Positions 1 through 11,040 of a stretch of DNA of 64,000 nt are shown here, in pieces (position 1 is the stretch's first letter; every line of letters begins with the position of its first letter). Made by a program: the position numbers and the translations under genes. Below the pieces are notes generated by a model that was given only the letters and a program-made list of their open reading frames with translations, was not told where the DNA came from and made no database searches. Source of the stretch: Paramacrobiotus metropolitanus. Taxonomy: Eukaryota; Tardigrada; Eutardigrada; Parachela; Macrobiotidae. The stretch covers positions 930,001 to 994,000 of the forward strand of contig NW_026570266.1 of the NCBI RefSeq assembly GCF_019649055.1, read 5' to 3'.

Positions 1-763
1 CGGTGGATTTCTTTGCAGATAATGTGCGGTGATGCAGATTACAAATCCATTACAAATTCCCGTTATTAAATAGATTATCTAACTGAGAAGCATTGTGCCG
101 TAACAAGACAAACTGATTGATTTGTAGCGTTATTTTTGGCACGACAGCTAAGCGCGCAAGCCAGTTTTCGTTCACGGAATGGCAGAACTACTGGTTTTTC
201 TTCTTTCTCCGTGTAAATTACTTTTATGTTTCATCTGAAAACAGAAAACCTGATTATACATTTGGTGCTTAGCTGAAAATTTTTTTTAGAGCACACGCAA
301 GATAAAAATTCTTATTGCTTTTGTGCTCTTTGCGCTGATTTTGAAACTGTCGGTTTAAAAGCACGATTTATTAGCTGTATAATGAACCTACACACTTCGA
401 GAACAGACAAATCCAAAGTGCACAACAAATTCTCAAAGTAGCCATAAAGATTGGCATGTTTCAAACCGATCTACCGCCTTAAGTTGCTCCTAATTCCCCA
501 TTTGTTCCTGTGAATATGCAGTAGCTATTTGTATCAAGTCATGAATGAGACATAATGGTATTAACTGGTGCTTTTTTAAACTTTGACATCATTCTATTAA
601 AAACGAATAAGTCAGAGGAAGAAGAATCCCGAAATTCTGCAAAATTAAAACACACAGTATTTTACCTGAAAACCGCCAGCATCTGGAGCATTCGAGTACC
701 GTTTGCAAACCTCCGCAAAAAAATGTTGCAGTCACACCGGCGTTCTCTTGATCCGCTCTAGTG

Positions 764-1520
764 TTAGGCCGAACACTTCCACGGGGAAAAACGGTAACGG
801 CAAGAATATCTGATCCGGCGGCCTGTTTTCACAACTAAGTAGAGATCGATGGTTAAAGGCCATTTTTCGAGCGCCAGGTATCTTTTACTATTGTTTCCCA
901 TTAACTCGCCACAAAAGTTCATGAAAAAAGCCATGACTAATGTGGGCGGCTCGCCCCATATAAATCGGTTCCTGTGGGAAAATGACAGCTCAGGTGGTGA
1001 CATTTTCCAGCTGTACGGCGCGGACAAATGTCGGCAACACATGCGGCAAAACCTTGGCCATAATTTCCACATTCTGCAGCGTCACGGTGAGCTCCCGGAC
1101 GCTGCCGTCGAGATTCACGTCCGCGTTCCCGGCGTACTGGGGATAGTAAACCATTTCGAGATAATACTTTAGCAGAGTCACTTGCAATTTCCTTGTCGGC
1201 TTGGCCGAACAGGAGCAGTAATGCGGACCGGGACGATCTGAGCGACGGGCGGAGTCGAGTCCCATGGCCAACGTAGGATGAAGTTGCGGGTGCGACCGGT
1301 GAGGAACCGCTCTAGGAGGCGTTGTGGCCATCGCTAAGGGAATTCAGATAAGAGTCTGCTCCTTGGGCATCCTGGGCGCCATCGGATGCCAGTTGGGTGC
1401 GCACCTGCTCCTTTGACACGAAACGGGATTGGCAGGTGTTCCATTTGCGGAGGTCGATAATCACGGTACGCTCCAGGCGGGCGTAACGGCTCACACGCTC
1501 CCATTGCTTGCACACGCTAT
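764..1520 (-). pseudogene. decayed F-box-like gene
   Basis: Read on the minus strand, the segment opens after a possible acceptor (..acatag) near 1520. Its first codons give VCKQWERVSRYARLERTVII, which resembles the end of an F-box (conserved Cys/Trp, then Arg-Leu-X-X-Thr-Val). The reading then has to change frame twice. Around 1325 it moves to a frame giving LLERFLTGRTRNFILRW, and around 1170 to a frame giving LEMVYYPQYAGNADVNLDGS and ending in a stop at 990. A third open stretch continues to 764. No plausible donor/acceptor pairs explain the jumps, so I read this as a frameshifted relic. The F-box assignment rests on one short motif and is tentative; no N-terminal exon was recognised in the window. 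Confidence 0.4.
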
Positions 1521-4500
1521 GTTATATGTGAAAGGTCACAAAGCGTCCAGATAGTTCTCTTGATAATCGCTTATTAATGAGAGCTTCCGCTTTATCAGCA
1601 ATTACGTACAGATACGTGTAGTAAGTAGCATTATAACATAACTTCAGGAAGTTTTTAATTTCATTACTTTTTCATATCTGCTTATTTTATGCTTTAATTG
1701 TCAATTAATTGTTTTATTTAATTGTTGTTAAATGAGGTATAATAGCTGTGCTGTCAAAAATTGTAAAACTGGGTGCACAGAAATTTGTAAAGCCTTACAT
1801 AGAACTATTGCTGAAATCAGTTATATCGAGAAATGAGAAGATATGCATGATAACTTCATCAGGCACATCCTGAACATTTGTTGTCAATGCAGACTCGGCT
1901 GGCCTGATTCCACTGAATCGTAGGTTTTTTCTGCCATTCTAATGTTTATGGCAAGGTTACCGACACTTTTACACAGTTGAGTCCAGTGCGTCCAGCAAAT
2001 TACAGTGGGAACGTGAAAAGGACAAAATCAAAGTGCTCTGTTATTTTGATACAAGTCGTGTGGAAAACGAGATGTATTTCGTTGACGATCTTAACGATAA
2101 AAGTTGACAAATAAAATTTAGTAAAATAATCGACAGCTAGTGACCTGCAGGGCAAAGATGAGAAAGTTTTCCTGATAATGGTGCGCGGAAGTCGATGCCT
2201 TATAATGTAGGATAGAAAAATACGTACTGGTATTGTCGACAAAGTGAAATTTTAATAATGCTATTAGTCTGCAAGCATGACATTGACAGATTCAGTATTC
2301 TGCGACATATAACATTGCACAAAATAATGTGTTGAGATCAGTATTATATTTAGTGTGGAAATCATAACACTGATAACCCGTAAGTTGTAAAACAAATTAA
2401 AATACTTGATAAATTAAATAATTATGTAATAATGTCATGCTAACAATCATATAACCCTGTTTTTTTTTTTGGTCTAACGCACATATGCGCGCTGGCCGTA
2501 TATACTCAAGCCGCAAGCAAACTATGGTGTCCGTCGGTCACCACCACCTAAGGCACACATACATGGTCTCCCTATTTATCAGATACATACAGAGATGCGC
2601 GCTGTCCGAACATGTCCAGGCCGCATCTAAATTTGTCTTTATTGGTCACCATCTCTTTTGATAAAATGTCCAGTGGTACGGTAGCCATTTACAAGTGCTG
2701 CCCTGCTTAATTAAATTTTCAGGGATATATTTCTTTGGTACCTCAATTTTGGCATTTCGCGTCACGATCTTAATCTTACGATCTAGCAGATAAGATTATA
2801 TTGCGTTGCCCGAAAGTACGGAAAAAGTCACAGATGCTCGATGTGACAAGCGCAATACCGGCATGGGTATCTGCGTCCTTACCTGACAGCAACTTCATGG
2901 GGTGGCTACAGTAGTCATTATTCTAACGTGCAAGTATTTCCAAAACCAGATTTTACCACCAGCTCGAGTTGCGACAATAAAATTTTGATATTATACCGGG
3001 AAAGCTATTAACTTCAATAGGGAGCAAGTAAAAAAATTAGGCTCGTGCACAGATACAACGTTATTCGATTCAAGTTTTGTACTGACATGCTGCGTAATAT
3101 GTTCATGGGACAAATCGCCACAAGGAGGGTCAGCCCGTTCCGGTTTTGAAACAAAGAAGGTAGAATCTACACACCAGATAAATTAAGAAATTGATTTTGG
3201 GAATTGATTACAATAAATACCTGTGTCGAAATACAAGAGGCGGTTCTTTGACCATATCAGGAAATGCACTCTTCATTTTTTGTGAAAACTGCGCGATTAT
3301 TAATTCTGTGACAAAATATTAACTTTGAAGAAGGCAGCTTTAAATGGTTCATTCCGGAAAAAAACCGTGATGCGAGCACGCTACGCTTCGGTCATGCAGT
3401 GCCCGCAAAAAGCGAGTGCACTTTCCTAGTATTGTTTGCATAATAAACTGCAAAAGCAGGATAACTAAATTTTCAGCTGAATTTCGTTTTAATCTTCTGG
3501 ACATACATGGTTGACGAACAACAGTGCAATTAAATGAATTAATAAGCCACGAAATAAAAAAATTGAAGTTTTAGATTTTAGCAAGTACTCAGTGTACTGT
3601 AATAAAATTTGCACTGCAATGATTGCATTGTGTACCAAAAAGAAATGCATTTAGTCGATAGTAACGCGTATAGTTTTCGAGTACTCTGTACATACAACGC
3701 TGTCGATAGGTATTAAATTTTTATGTTAGCCGTTAATTACTAAAATTTAATGATAATACGAGCATATTTTTTTTCATTCCCTACCTTTAATGGTGATCAT
3801 TACGTACAATACTGACGTATTGCACAAAGTAACGCACGAGTATATTGTTCTGCGGTTCTTCTTCGCTGGCATTTCCTAATCAGAATAATAATAGCCACAT
3901 GTAATATAGCTAACTATCTGTACGGGGATTTAATCGTAACAGCTATTGGACGGGCTTTAAAAATTAACACAACTCATAATTAGATTTTTTTTTTAATAAT
4001 ATAATTTGACAACTATTAATCCAAATTTAAATCCAACTAATGATAACAAATACATTTATCAGCCAACTAATGAATGGCGACATTGAAGAAGTAAATGTGT
4101 GGCATATTAGGGCATAACGTTCGGTCGGCGGTACCGGCTGCATAAGCCGGTACGAGAACCCCATTAAGGAATAATAATAATAAATTAATAAGGATACGTT
4201 ACGCACGCCGGTACTACTGCAGCAACACGTAAGCGCATATTACACATTTTCTCAGCACTCGGCATGCGCTTATGCAAATGGACCCGGAAGACATTGGACA
4301 AGCTCTAGACACCCGCGACGAGTACCTCCTCACAGTGCAATGGAAAAATGCGTTGTCTAAATAAATATTGTTGATTAGCTCAACATTGCGAAATTAGCCC
4401 GGATAAATATCATTCTCCGCATAAACGGTAAATATCAGCTGAGCGCGCGAGTCCGGCTGTGCGCAGCGTACGACAAAGAGGCTTTAAGCAGCCGAGTGCG

Positions 4501-4697
4501 AGTGGTCTATTACGTCCGTCGCCTGGCCTCATCAGCAGCGCCAATTAGGCCATCATTAGCATGTGAATTGTCATGCACGAGCTCATCCACGTATCTCACA
4601 CACACTCTCTCGTCTCTCACTCACACAGAGAGCAACGCAAATAGCCGCTGTACGAATTATATCACCACTTGGTGTCCGATCGTGCCGTAGCTAATCC
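1521..4697. other. spacer without a recognisable gene
   Basis: AT-rich DNA in which only short open frames occur, none with a recognisable motif or splice context. It contains an imperfect direct repeat at 2485-2653 and a perfect 9-bp hairpin at 4131-4153 (GTACCGGCT, 5-nt loop, AGCCGGTAC). Just before the glycine-rich peptide gene lies a CA/CT-rich microsatellite-like stretch (about 4589-4635). Confidence 0.6.
2485..2653. repeat. imperfect direct repeat, two ~60-bp units
   Basis: Units at 2485-2548 and 2595-2653 both begin ATGCGCGCTG and keep the order CCG.A..A.., CCGCA, GGTCACCA. They are separated by about 46 bp. No coding potential was seen in either. Confidence 0.6.
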
Positions 4698-4709
4698 TAT
4701 ATATTAAAA
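4698..4709 (+). promoter_or_regulatory. TATA box of the glycine-rich peptide gene
   Basis: TATATATTAAAA lies about 100 bp before the ATG at 4799, which leaves room for a transcription start near 4730 and a 5' leader of about 70 nt. Confidence 0.6.
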
Positions 4710-4798
4710 TCGCGCAGCCGTTGTGTGATTGTGCATCCGGCATCCATACAAGCATTTCCGTGCGGACATCAGTCTATTCTGTTCTAGTTATCGTTACC

Positions 4799-5026
4799 AT
4801 GAAGTTCACCGCTGTCGTCTGCGTCCTGGCCTGTGCGCTGCTGCTGTGCAGTCTGGAGGTGTCGGCCAATTATGGATACGGTGGATTCGGCGGATATGGT
4901 GGATTGGGGTATGGACTGGGATTTGGGTATCGGTTCCCATTCTTTGGAGGCTTTGGTTATCCCTTCGGTGGATTCGGGTACGGAGGATTTGGCGGATTTT
5001 ACGGACCGTTCGGTAAAAGGAAGTAG
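4799..5026 (+). CDS. secreted glycine-rich peptide with C-terminal amidation signal
   Basis: This is an intronless 75-aa precursor. Residues 1-23 form a clear signal peptide (basic residue, then a Val/Leu/Ala/Cys-rich core, cleavage likely near SANYG). The mature part is almost only Gly, Tyr, Phe and Leu in GYGGFGG-type steps with a central YRFPFF block, and the C-terminus is FYGPFGKRK. A glycine directly before Lys-Arg is the classical amidation and dibasic-cleavage signal, so the product may end in ...GPF-amide. Nematode NLP/CNC antimicrobial peptides have a similar build; cuticle or secretion glue proteins are the alternative. A TATA box lies at 4698 and an AATAAA at 5183. The start is the first ATG followed by the signal peptide; an upstream in-frame extension would bury it. 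Confidence 0.8.
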   Translation: MKFTAVVCVLACALLLCSLEVSANYGYGGFGGYGGLGYGLGFGYRFPFFGGFGYPFGGFGYGGFGGFYGPFGKRK

Positions 5027-5182
5027 GCCTGTGCTGTGACTGGTTTTTCTAACGGTAAATTATTGGAGATGATAATGGTTACGTTCGACTATCGTTAATG
5101 TCTGTACATCGCTCATGCTTTGTATTTGCTCGCTGTGCAAACTCCAGCTTAATGTCATGTTTGTTCTGTCATTCCACGACTG

Positions 5183-5188
5183 AATAAA
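5183..5188 (+). promoter_or_regulatory. polyadenylation signal AATAAA
   Basis: AATAAA occurs 157 bp after the stop codon of the glycine-rich peptide gene and fits a short 3' UTR. Confidence 0.5.
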
Positions 5189-6545
5189 ATGCGATATGAA
5201 AACTGGGAATGGTAATGTGCAAATTCGGATACTGGTTGCATTGGTCTGCACTTTACAAGCATTTACCAAGCCAAAAACAGTCAAAACTCGAAAGAAAAAT
5301 TAACGAAATTCGTCTTCGGCTTTGCATAAAATATTCTTTTATTACTCTAACAGCAAATTACGCATTAATACGATTCGCAAGCTGCCGACCAGCCAGTGGA
5401 CGGTACGGAAAAAGCACCAAAACTAGAACATAACATACCGTACTTTCAAAAGTGAATAACGGTTGCCAACAAAATTACACGTATCACACAATTTGGCATT
5501 TTGGCGTAATTTCTAATCGGCATACAGAGCAACAGCGCCGCAGACTAAAAATCGTAAAGTAACAACAACGATTATCTGAACGGAAGCATCAGCTAGCGAA
5601 AGGCTGACCGCTCCGTTGCTCCGATAGCTTGCCAGGTACCGAGAAAAGATGAGTATGGGATCTGATATGCGGGAAAAGCCGGGGAATGATCTGTAACCGT
5701 CTGTTTCGTCAGAGCGTCGTTGCTGACCTTAATTAATTTTACGTTTGCGACCCGTTATATACTGTCCTTGGGGGCCGCTTAATAGCGGCGGCGACACCTG
5801 GTTGGTCAGTGCCTCTGTTTTCGCGAACTGGAAGCCGGTGCCTGCGTGGCCATGTTCCGCAGTCTGTATACTGTGATAAAAGGTTTCACTATAGCACGGT
5901 ACTGTTAAAGCAAGCCTGCATGTGCCAATAAAAAAAATTGTACAACTCATCGCACATACATTAGCTACATACACTACAATCGTGTGGCGAACAGTGCGAA
6001 CGACGGAGCGAAATACTCTGGCATTTTTTTATATGGTTAACCGGAATGACGGGTAGCGTTAGTTAAGGGGATCACTATGAGATGACTTTCATATAAATGG
6101 GTTATCGATATTAACATCAGCTTGTAGGAAATTTTTCGGGCTTTCAAATAGTATGTCTCGATGGGATATATTGTATTGCGATCATAAGTTATTAGTAAAA
6201 AAACAAGACCGGGTCAGCATAGGCGAAGTAAGTGCAATGATGTTATCGGCTAGCCATGGCCAGCCGCATGGCAGATAGACCTGGACAGCAGAACAGAACG
6301 CCTCATGCTGTCCTGTGGCCGGAGCCAAGCTGATTCTTCCCTCTCTAGCTATGCTCTGTCTGATCTCTATCCTGCAAAACGCGGCCTTGGGTAGCCGGCT
6401 CTGCCACACATTGCTGCCGGTCAGTCAGCAAGCCTTTCATTCAGCTGCCGTTTTCCAAAAACTTGTGAAATGGCTTTAAAAATCGATAACTCCATTGTAA
6501 AACTTGCTACACTTTCCAAATGGGCATCAGATAATGTGTTATTTT
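5189..6545. other. spacer without a recognisable gene
   Basis: Only short open frames on both strands, with no signal peptide, motif or conserved splice pattern that I can defend. Confidence 0.5.
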
Positions 6546-6692
6546 CTAGAAAGCTTATATACCGAGACACTGCCATAGTCCAATAAGGCATGTTTGAATA
6601 AACTCAAAAAACACTTTTCAAAAGTGTTTTTCTCGATTTTTTGTAAACTAACAACATTTTTATTAGCATGTTGGAGAATATAAGCTTTCTAG
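6546..6692. repeat. nested inverted repeat, MITE-like
   Basis: The outer arms are perfect 15-mers: CTAGAAAGCTTATAT at 6546-6560 and its complement at 6678-6692. Between them is a perfect 12-bp hairpin (AAAAACACTTTT at 6607-6618, one C, complement at 6620-6631). Pairing continues more weakly outside the outer arms (..ATGTGTTATTTT before, ..AAAACACAT after), so the folded element may be longer. Confidence 0.65.
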
Positions 6693-7009
6693 GCTAAAAC
6701 ACATCCAATGATGTGTATCACATCTAATTTGAAAAAACTTTCTCATTCGACTTCTGAATTCAAAGTTTTTCCTTTGTTTCTTGAATAGCTCTGTCCAGAG
6801 AGAGCGTAGACAAGATCGCAATACACCATTGTGTAGCCAAACCCTTTGCGCATGCAGTCAGAACAATGGAAACAATGATCTTCCAGTTGTTTTTAACCTA
6901 TTCATGTTTTGCCAGACCCACTTTCATCTCATAGGGATCCCCTTAATCTCTTACGTTTTCTACCTGCCGTGCGAAGATTCGACGCGGGGTAAGGGGCAAC
7001 TATCCATGG

Positions 7010-7058
7010 CTAGATGGATACGCCCAGCAACAAAGTCGCAGCTAATATTTGTGTGCAT
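7010..7058 (-). pseudogene. exon-1 remnant of the gene A/B secreted family
   Basis: The minus strand from 7058 reads ATG..CAAATATTAGC..TTTGTTGCTGGGCGT and aligns with exon 1 of gene B (15395 downward). A deletion after the ATG shifts the frame, and a TAG follows. The family's upstream block lies at the expected distance (from about 7200). No exon 2 or 3 was found next to it, so this is a dead, truncated copy. Confidence 0.6.
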
Positions 7059-7199
7059 TCTATTTTTCGCGATCTCTGCAGGTGGCGAAACAAGGGAATA
7101 AACGCAATATTTTAAAAAAGGAAAATCCGATAGAGTAAGAGATGGTTGCCAAACTACACTACGAAAATCGTACAGAAACGGCAGTGTGTAATACTATGT

Positions 7200-7610
7200 T
7201 GCTCCTGCGCGCTTTTTGTAGCGGCGGACGACGTTTTCCTTGTGCTGAATATAATTGACAATTACACGGCAAAAGGCAAAGCAGTCGGGGTAATTGCACT
7301 TTTGCACACAGACTGTGACACAGTATGGTGCCATGAACGATTTGAAACGCCTCGTGTCGCACCGTTCGCAGTACGTCGTGATGCGCAGAGCTACTTGACC
7401 GTTTTGCTGATAAAGTTATCCCGCAGCCCTGTTAGCCGGTAATGACAGCCTGGTTTTTCGGCTTAAAGCACTCAACGGATTCGCAATGGGTAGCAAAATC
7501 TGCACATCCTCGGAATTCTCAGAATTATTAACTTTACACAGCATATTCAAGCAGCGGGCGGCAAACGTCCCTGGATGTCGCGGAGACAAAAAACAGCGCC
7601 ACACTGGTGT
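7200..7610 (-). repeat. copy i of the gene A/B upstream block
   Basis: It shares CCTCGTGTCGCACCG, TTTGCTGATA, GTTAGCCGG and TTCGGCTTAAAGCACT in the same order and spacing with 10735-11040 and 15540-15840. It stands upstream of the dead exon-1 remnant at 7058. The matching TATA position is mutated (CTTTTTGTAGC against CTTTTTATAGC in gene B). Confidence 0.65.
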
Positions 7611-8378
7611 TTAGTTGCTGCGCGATTACTACTAATCAATTCTTTTAAACTTTCCATTTATTTACTGTGGTTGGAGTATTTATTTTTGCGTTTTCAGATT
7701 AAGCACTGTTTATCTAGAAAATTAGAACCAAAGTTGGCTTAAAGTTACCTTAAGTTTGGTTTGCTAATTCCTTAAAGTTTCTTTTAACCCACGGAAAGAG
7801 ACTTATCTGTATGCTGCTTTTTCAATGTATGTATATATTTTATTTATGATGTGGTGCACCTTGAGTTATCTATTATTTTGATGACTATTGCCTATTAAAG
7901 GAAAATAATTAAAGAGTTCAATTTATTTTCCTAAGTACAATAACAATAAATCGACATTAAAGTCAAATAGACAGACAACTTTATTTTCCGCATGAAAGTT
8001 GCTTTGCCAAAGTTCTTTTAGGAAACTCATCATCAGGGTTTGTGCCGGTACATACGATATATTGGACATTCAAATTTGTCTGCAAAGTGAATTTTGAAGG
8101 ACATGTATGTATTAATCAGCCTAAAACTATAACAGTAAGCTTCTAGCCACTTGAGAAACTTCAAAAAGCTTGATAGCGAATGAAAGACATTAATGGTAGC
8201 ACTGCATATTAAGTAATTAATTTGTGAGACAGCTAACGTAAATAAGGGATCGCAGATATGTATCTTTCTACTTGGAGAAGGATGCATGCGCATTGCGCAT
8301 GTTTGTGCCGTACATCTCTGCAAAATTCAATGCTCTTCTGCTTTCAACGGTATGTGACGATGTTCACGAATGTGGCAG
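7611..8378. other. spacer without a recognisable gene
   Basis: AT-rich, with short open frames only. It includes the palindrome ATGCGCATTGCGCAT near 8285, which occurs again near 31345. Confidence 0.5.
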
Positions 8379-10572
8379 CTAATCGCAGTCCAACAAGCAA
8401 TCAATCAAGATTTTACGGGGCTGGGGTGTGGCGCGCAGGGTCACACCGGCGAGAGGCTGCTCCTTCAGGGACTTGTTCAGGGCTTCAATCACGTGAGCCT
8501 TGGCGATAGGCGATGCAGCCGTGTCATCCATGGTGAAGTCAACCTCGTACGTGATGATCCGCTGGTCCGTCGTGGTCGTAGATTTCGCTTCTTCATTAAG
8601 CAAATACATTCCGGTGGCTGTGAGGCCAAATTTCTCAGCTACAACGCGACACTGATAGTGACCAATGACGAACCTTTACATACGAGGGGATGTCAGTAGC
8701 GCACCTTGATAATCCTTGTACTTGCTGCCGTCAGGCGGCTGGAGTATGAGGTTGTCGCTATACATGGTGCTTATGTACCGCGCCAGACTTAGCCATATGT
8801 GTTGCCACACTCCAGGCGGGTGACGGCAGCAATACAGGGGATTATCTAGGTGCGCTACTGACATCCCCACTTATTACTGTGGTAGTAAAAATATTATAAT
8901 AGTATGTATACCGTAGTCGCACATGGTGAACGTATGTATCACAATTTTACAAACCAAGTATGTATCACAGTTTTTCTGTATGAGTGTATGTATCACGCAT
9001 GTACAAGCTTTTCCGGTAGTTTTCTACGTAAAGGTACAGCAAGCGCGAAGTTTGCGCTTATACATAACGATGGCCACTTCACTACGTTTATCAAACTGCC
9101 TGAATGCGCTCCGCAGTCAGATTGTCGCCTACTGCACCGACCATTTGCTAGCCATATTCCGCCAGGCAGTTACTATTATTCTCATTGAATTACAGTATAC
9201 TGCGTGCACCAAACCACCAGCCATCCAAATGCATGTTACGTGTTAAAACAGTGTGGCGTGGCGCGCCGTAATGTAAAGTTTGGAGTAGCACGCAAATTTA
9301 TGTAACTCGCTGTATTGATTCGTCAGAAATTACCGGACAAGCTTGTATGTATCATGTATATATAGTACTACATATATGTATCACAGTTGTGCCAAGCTAC
9401 TTCAAGTAGTCATAATATTTCATGTTTTTAAAATAATAAAGGTGAAGGCTCCGCATACCACCTTTATACCACCGTTGACTCCTAGTACCACCTTTCCCAC
9501 CACCTTTGGCTTTTAATACCACCTTTTGCACACCACTTTTGACTCCGCATACCACCATTTAATTTTAAAATTTTAAGCAGAAGTTAAACTGCTATCAAGT
9601 GAATTTTGTGGTATCAAGAAGCGAGATCCAAATCTTTTGGTATACCAGCTGCAAAAAGACGGCAGTTCGAAGGCGATCAGTAAGTACCGCAATCGACGCT
9701 ATGGAAAAACAGTACGAACACACACCGGAAGTTCTTCTTCTGGATGCAGTATATACTGTCAACGTTGCAAACATCGCACACTGAAAAAGGTATCCGAAAA
9801 TGGATAGTGGAGTGTTGTGAAAAGAAAGAACTCCTAACCCTTAAAACTACATAGGCAAGCCGGAAAAAATAAAAATCATGATTTAATTTGATAACCTCCG
9901 ATGCAGCATTATATGAAGAGCCGATCTTAAACTTGGCTGCACAGGTACACAAATCGGATGTCCCAGGCACCATTATTATTTCATAATAAACCAACTGGAA
10001 AAAAATTAAATGGTGGTATGCGGAGTCAAAAGTGGTGTACAAAAGGTGGTATTAGGAGCCAAAAGTGGTATGAAAGGTGGTACTAGGAGTCAAAGGTGGT
10101 AAAAGGTGGTATGCGGAGCCTTCACCAATAATAAAATGTGCAAGATGCAAGATGGTGGTGCTTCTACTGTACCAGCACAAAAGGAGCAGTAGTATAGCAC
10201 TTAATTCAAGATCTGGTTTCAAGGGCAATGAATTCTATTATCCTTACAAAGAACGGTCTTCCAGCGATCCAGTAGCAGTTGCATTACAGCGTGCTGCTCT
10301 TCCGGGTGGGTCCGATTCACGATGACCGAGTGTCGTATGGCTTTGGGACCTTTTAAAATCCAGTACTTAGTGAATCGTTTAAAGAGAATTATAGAACAGA
10401 GACGAAAGTTTATACTTGGGGAATAGGAGGCTTTCGGGGTTAAAAAAGGCAGCTTACCAGGTGTCTTGTCCTTGACAGGCGAAGAGCCGACGGTGGAACT
10501 GGCGTCAATCGTCAAGGACAAGCTGCACTCGCTCAACAAAAAGGTTACCGTTAAGATTTGCAGGAATTTCAT
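8379..10572 (-). CDS. gene A: secreted protein of a three-exon lineage-specific family
   Basis: Exons are 10458-10572, 10248-10349 and 8379-8638 (phases 1 and 1), giving 158 aa. Donors are G|GTAAGC and T|GTAAGG; acceptors are TAAAAG and TTGTAG. Exon 1 encodes a signal peptide (MKFLQILTVTFLLSECSLSL) and a short Ser/Thr-rich stretch. Exon 2 encodes KAIRHSVIVNRTHPEEQ and LLLDRWKTVL. Exon 3 encodes DQRIITYEVDF, the block HVIEALNKSLKEQPLAGV and a tail CLLDCD that gene B lacks. The same exon borders and phases in gene B support the model. The beta-strand-then-helix pattern of exon 3 faintly recalls SEA-type domains, but I do not claim the family. Intron 2 is unusually long (1.6 kb) because it holds two repeat elements. 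Confidence 0.75.
8686..8868. mobile_element. 183-bp hairpin (MITE-like) element in intron 2 of gene A
   Basis: Sixty-base inverted arms at 8686-8745 and 8809-8868 (about 85-90 % complementary by eye) begin GGGGATGTCAGTAGCGCACC, with a 63-bp centre between them. Part of the minus-strand frame is open, but this is explained by the inverted repeat. No clear target-site duplication was seen. Confidence 0.7.
8930..9385. repeat. dispersed GTATGTATCAC motif, five copies
   Basis: GTATGTATCAC or a one-base variant recurs near 8931, 8958, 8986, 9344 and 9374, all in intron 2 of gene A between the hairpin element and the Mutator-like element. Confidence 0.45.
9441..10126. mobile_element. 686-bp Mutator-like non-autonomous element
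   Basis: Terminal inverted repeats of about 120 bp begin GGTGAAGGCTCCGCATACCA on both ends. They consist largely of alternating ACCACCTTT and GACTCC/GGCTCC steps. The element is flanked on both sides by the identical 9-mer AATAATAAA (9432-9440 and 10127-10135), a target-site duplication of the size made by Mutator-like transposases. The centre has no transposase-like frame. It lies in intron 2 of gene A. Confidence 0.85.
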
Positions 10573-10734
10573 TTTTCTGTGGCCTTTACAGGTGGCACAC
10601 GGGGAACGAAGCGTGCTGCAGTACTTTGGTAAAGACAAAATACGATAGTATGGTAGACTGGCTGCAGCGTGTTGTCTCCGCGGATAGGGCGCGGCTTTTA
10701 ATGCGGCAGACCACGGTTTTCCACTGATTATGAA

Positions 10735-11040
10735 TTTATTGTGCCGCGCATCATTGCTAAATACACAGAATCGGCAACTTGAGTGGTTTGATGCTGATGT
10801 TGCCTCGTGTCGCACCGTTGATACTATGTCTTAATTCACGGAGCTACTTTACCATTTTGCTGATACAGTTTTCCACCCGTCTGGTTAGCCGGGAATGCCA
10901 ATAATTATGGTTGTTCGGCTTAAAGCACTTGACAGAATCGCATTGGGCGGCAAGATCTGCAAATCCTTGGAATTGTTAACCGCACACCGTATATTCAACC
11001 GGCCGGCGAAAAACGTTTCTGGATGTCACACAGGCAATGA
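10735..11040 (-). promoter_or_regulatory. upstream block of gene A (copy ii)
   Basis: It contains the shared string CCTCGTGTCGCACCGTTG at about 10804, then TTTGCTGATACAG, GTTAGCCGG and GTTCGGCTTAAAGCACT, starting 230 bp before the gene A start codon. Nearer the gene, an ATTAAAAG at about 10696-10703 stands where gene B has TATAAAAA. Conservation of order and distance between paralogues suggests promoter function, but simple shared ancestry would also explain it. Confidence 0.5.

Noticed and set aside
8676-8870. 64-codon minus-strand frame as an extra exon of gene A
   Set aside because: It lies wholly within the 183-bp inverted repeat and does not match any gene B exon.
9677-10042. 121-codon minus-strand frame inside the Mutator-like element as a possible transposase
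   Set aside because: Too short and lacking any DDE-type or zinc-binding motif; it includes part of the terminal repeat.
10219-10815. Single 198-codon minus-strand frame as an intronless gene
   Set aside because: The stretch between exons 1 and 2 of gene A happens to lack stops; gene B shows the intron clearly.
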